A stretch of 6,854 bases of DNA. Source: Ruminococcus sp. UBA4383 (GTDB lineage Bacteria; Bacillota; Clostridia; Oscillospirales; Ruminococcaceae). The position numbers and the translations under genes are program-made. This document shows, in pieces, positions 6,301 to 6,854 of this stretch. The stretch is from contig DGRR01000127.1 in NCBI GenBank assembly GCA_002389995.1, positions 1 to 6,854 of the forward strand, given 5' to 3'. The notes under the pieces were generated by a model. It was not told the origin of the DNA, made no database searches, and was given only the letters and a program-made list of their open reading frames with translations. Every line of letters begins with the position of its first letter. Positions within the stretch are counted from its first letter, which is position 1.

Positions 6301-6854
6301 ATATGAATTTCAGGGTTTACTTTTGTGTTGAAAGTATCAACTATCTGCATATTCTTGAGTTTTACCGCACCTATTTCCGTAAGTCTGTCATGTTCATAGT
6401 TAAGACCTGTGGTTTCAACATCAAAAATAATTATTTCGTCATTGAAACTTCTGCTGTCAGGTTTTTTGACTATCATTTCACGGTCGATATCATTTACAAC
6501 ATATGCCTCACAGCCGTATATTACCTTGAAATCTTCGGGCATATTGTACATACAGTCGGGGAATGCCTGCACACAGCCGTGGTCGGTTATCGCCATAGCC
6601 TGATGACCCCATTCCTTAGCCCTTTTTATGAGTGTTACGGGGTCTGTTACAGCGTCCATAGCGGACATATTTGTATGACAGTGAAGTTCAACACGCTTTT
6701 CGGGGTATGTATCTTTTTTGGGTATGCGTTTTACTGATATTATTGAATTTGGAGAAATGACAAAATCATGTGCATAGGAATCATAGTCAATTTTTCCCTC
6801 AACAAGAACAGTGCTTCCGTTTTTTATTTCGCATACGGTTTTTATTTCATTTTC
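3378..6854 (-). CDS. polC: DNA polymerase III alpha subunit, PolC type (5' end outside window)
   Basis: PolC is the replicative DNA polymerase of low-GC Firmicutes and carries its own 3'-5' proofreading exonuclease. The frame is open to the window edge, giving 1158 codons; family members run to about 1400-1450 residues, so roughly the first 250-300 are missing. ATG at 6668 is internal: the PHP motif HCH is encoded just upstream at 6683-6675. Numbering from the edge, order is: end of the OB region (1-48); PHP domain (from about 53), split by a DEDDh exonuclease (about 142-302; DVETTG at 145-150, D231, HHHASDD at 283-289) and resuming to about 460; VGSRGSVGSS (599-608); Cys4 zinc site (C628, C633, C655, C658); catalytic PDIDLNFSGEY (683-693) with third aspartate in LKLDELGH; SGLSHGTDVW (893-902). 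It ends with a clamp-binding QLSFF. All catalytic motifs inspected are intact. The his promoter starts 2 bp after its stop. Confidence 0.97.
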   Translation of the reverse strand, partial: ENEIKTVCEIKNGSTVLVEGKIDYDSYAHDFVISPNSIISVKRIPKKDTYPEKRVELHCHTNMSAMDAVTDPVTLIKRAKEWGHQAMAITDHGCVQAFPDCMYNMPEDFKVIYGCEAYVVNDIDREMIVKKPDSRSFNDEIIIFDVETTGLNYEHDRLTEIGAVKLKNMQIVDTFNTKVNPEIHIPEKITELTGISDEDVKDAPKEKQALEMFMGFCGENPVLAAHNANFDTTFINGVCQRHDVNFEYNWIDTLVLCKAMLPDMGRYKLNLVAKNLKLGKFDHHHASDDALMLAKIYIELIERAKKRKLSVLDDLNKLAEEIEIKKLKSYHQIILVRNQAGLRNLYKLVSLSNLDYFYKKPLMPKSLLNEYREGLIFGSACEAGELFQAIISKKPREHIEYLAKFYDYLEIQPICNNEFMIREGSARDEEELKNYNKYIVELGEKLNIPVCATCDVHFIDPKDAIYRKIILASMGFRDTENQAPLYFRTTDEMMKEFAFLGEEKAKEVVITNTNMIADMIENVRPIPKGTFTPNIDGAEDELVKITTQKAHEIYGDPLPELVEKRLKRELDSIIKHGFSVLYIIAQKLVWNSVEHGYLVGSRGSVGSSLVASMAGISEVNPLPPHYICTNPECKHSEFLLDGKYGSGFDLPQKNCPKCGKDMHRDGHDIPFETFLGFDGDKEPDIDLNFSGEYQARAHRYTEQLFGKSNVFKAGTISAVAEKTAYGYVKKYCEENNINLNNAEMTRLSAGCTGIKRTTGQHPGGMVVVPSDYEVYDFTPVQHPADSEDSEVITTHFDFNSMHDTILKLDELGHVVPTIYKHLEDLTGLKIKDIPTSDPEVVRMCADCTALGVTEEEIYCKTGSLGIPEMGTNFTIQMLLDAKPTKFSDFLQISGLSHGTDVWVGNAKDLIAEGKCTISEVIGTRDSIMTYLLYHDVEPKMAFQIMEWTRKGKAKKQFTPEIIQMLKEHNVPDWYIESCLKIKYMFPKAHAAAYVIAAIKIGWFKLYRPLEYYATYFSVRGEDFNADLAVKGKEAVRAEIERLKEIGNNKTKKENDLYDILLITNEMLSRGMEFLPIDIFKSHATDYLIEDGKLRIPFCAMSGVGENAARSIYETAQAGGFISIEEFQKMCSASKTTIEMLESTGAFGDLPKSSQLSFF
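3381..3395 (-). other. Codons for the C-terminal beta-clamp-binding motif of PolC
   Basis: The last five residues of PolC are QLSFF, directly before the TGA stop. Known PolC proteins end in a beta-sliding-clamp-binding pentapeptide close to QLSLF, which tethers the polymerase to the clamp. Here the fourth position is Phe rather than Leu, a conservative hydrophobic change. The position at the extreme C-terminus supports the function and shows that the annotated end is genuine. Confidence 0.7.

Noticed and set aside
6129..6737. Plus-strand 202-codon open frame
   Set aside because: It lies entirely antisense to well-conserved PHP and exonuclease coding sequence of polC, and its translation resembles no known family. 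It is a shadow frame.
1..6854. CRISPR array, insertion sequence, tRNA/rRNA genes, toxin-antitoxin or defence genes
   Set aside because: No regularly spaced repeats, transposase frames, tRNA-like stems or defence domains were seen. Nearly all of the window is accounted for by four housekeeping or biosynthetic genes.

Overview
All four protein genes in this window read leftward (minus strand). In transcription order they are polC (5' end cut off by the right window edge), hisZ, hisG and hisD. The organism looks like a low-GC Firmicute of the class Clostridia, plausibly a Ruminococcus-like member of the Oscillospiraceae/Ruminococcaceae. The reasons are a PolC-type replicative polymerase, the short HisG plus HisZ pair, strong AGGAGG-type ribosome binding sites, sigma-A-like promoters and AT-rich spacers. 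The genus is inferred from general resemblance, not from a search.

Layout from right to left. 6854-3378: polC, at least 1158 codons, covering the end of the OB region, a PHP domain split by a DEDDh proofreading exonuclease, the Cys4 zinc site, the polymerase core and a C-terminal clamp-binding tail. 3377-3304: a compact 74-bp spacer holding a good promoter (TTGACT, 17 bp, TATCAT), a run of 8-bp tandem repeats across its -10 and predicted start, and the hisZ ribosome binding site. 3303-2107: hisZ. 2110-1481: hisG, overlapping hisZ by 4 bp (ATGA). 1480-1363: an unexplained 118-bp spacer inside the his cluster, starting near a 13-bp palindrome. 1362-79: hisD. 78-1: AT-rich heptamer repeats and a near-consensus promoter (TTGTCA, 17 bp, TATAAT) firing leftward out of the window.

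HisG and HisZ form the two-subunit ATP phosphoribosyltransferase that starts histidine synthesis. HisD performs the last two steps, from histidinol to histidine. The his promoter predicts a leader of only about 38 nt, which leaves no room for a T-box or peptide attenuator, so control, if any, is more likely at an operator. polC is a neighbour rather than a pathway partner, but no terminator separates it from the his genes.

I found no sign of an undescribed multi-gene system. The items worth a second look are regulatory and structural: the his promoter repeats, the hisG-hisD spacer with related repeats on both sides of hisD, and the promoter after hisD.
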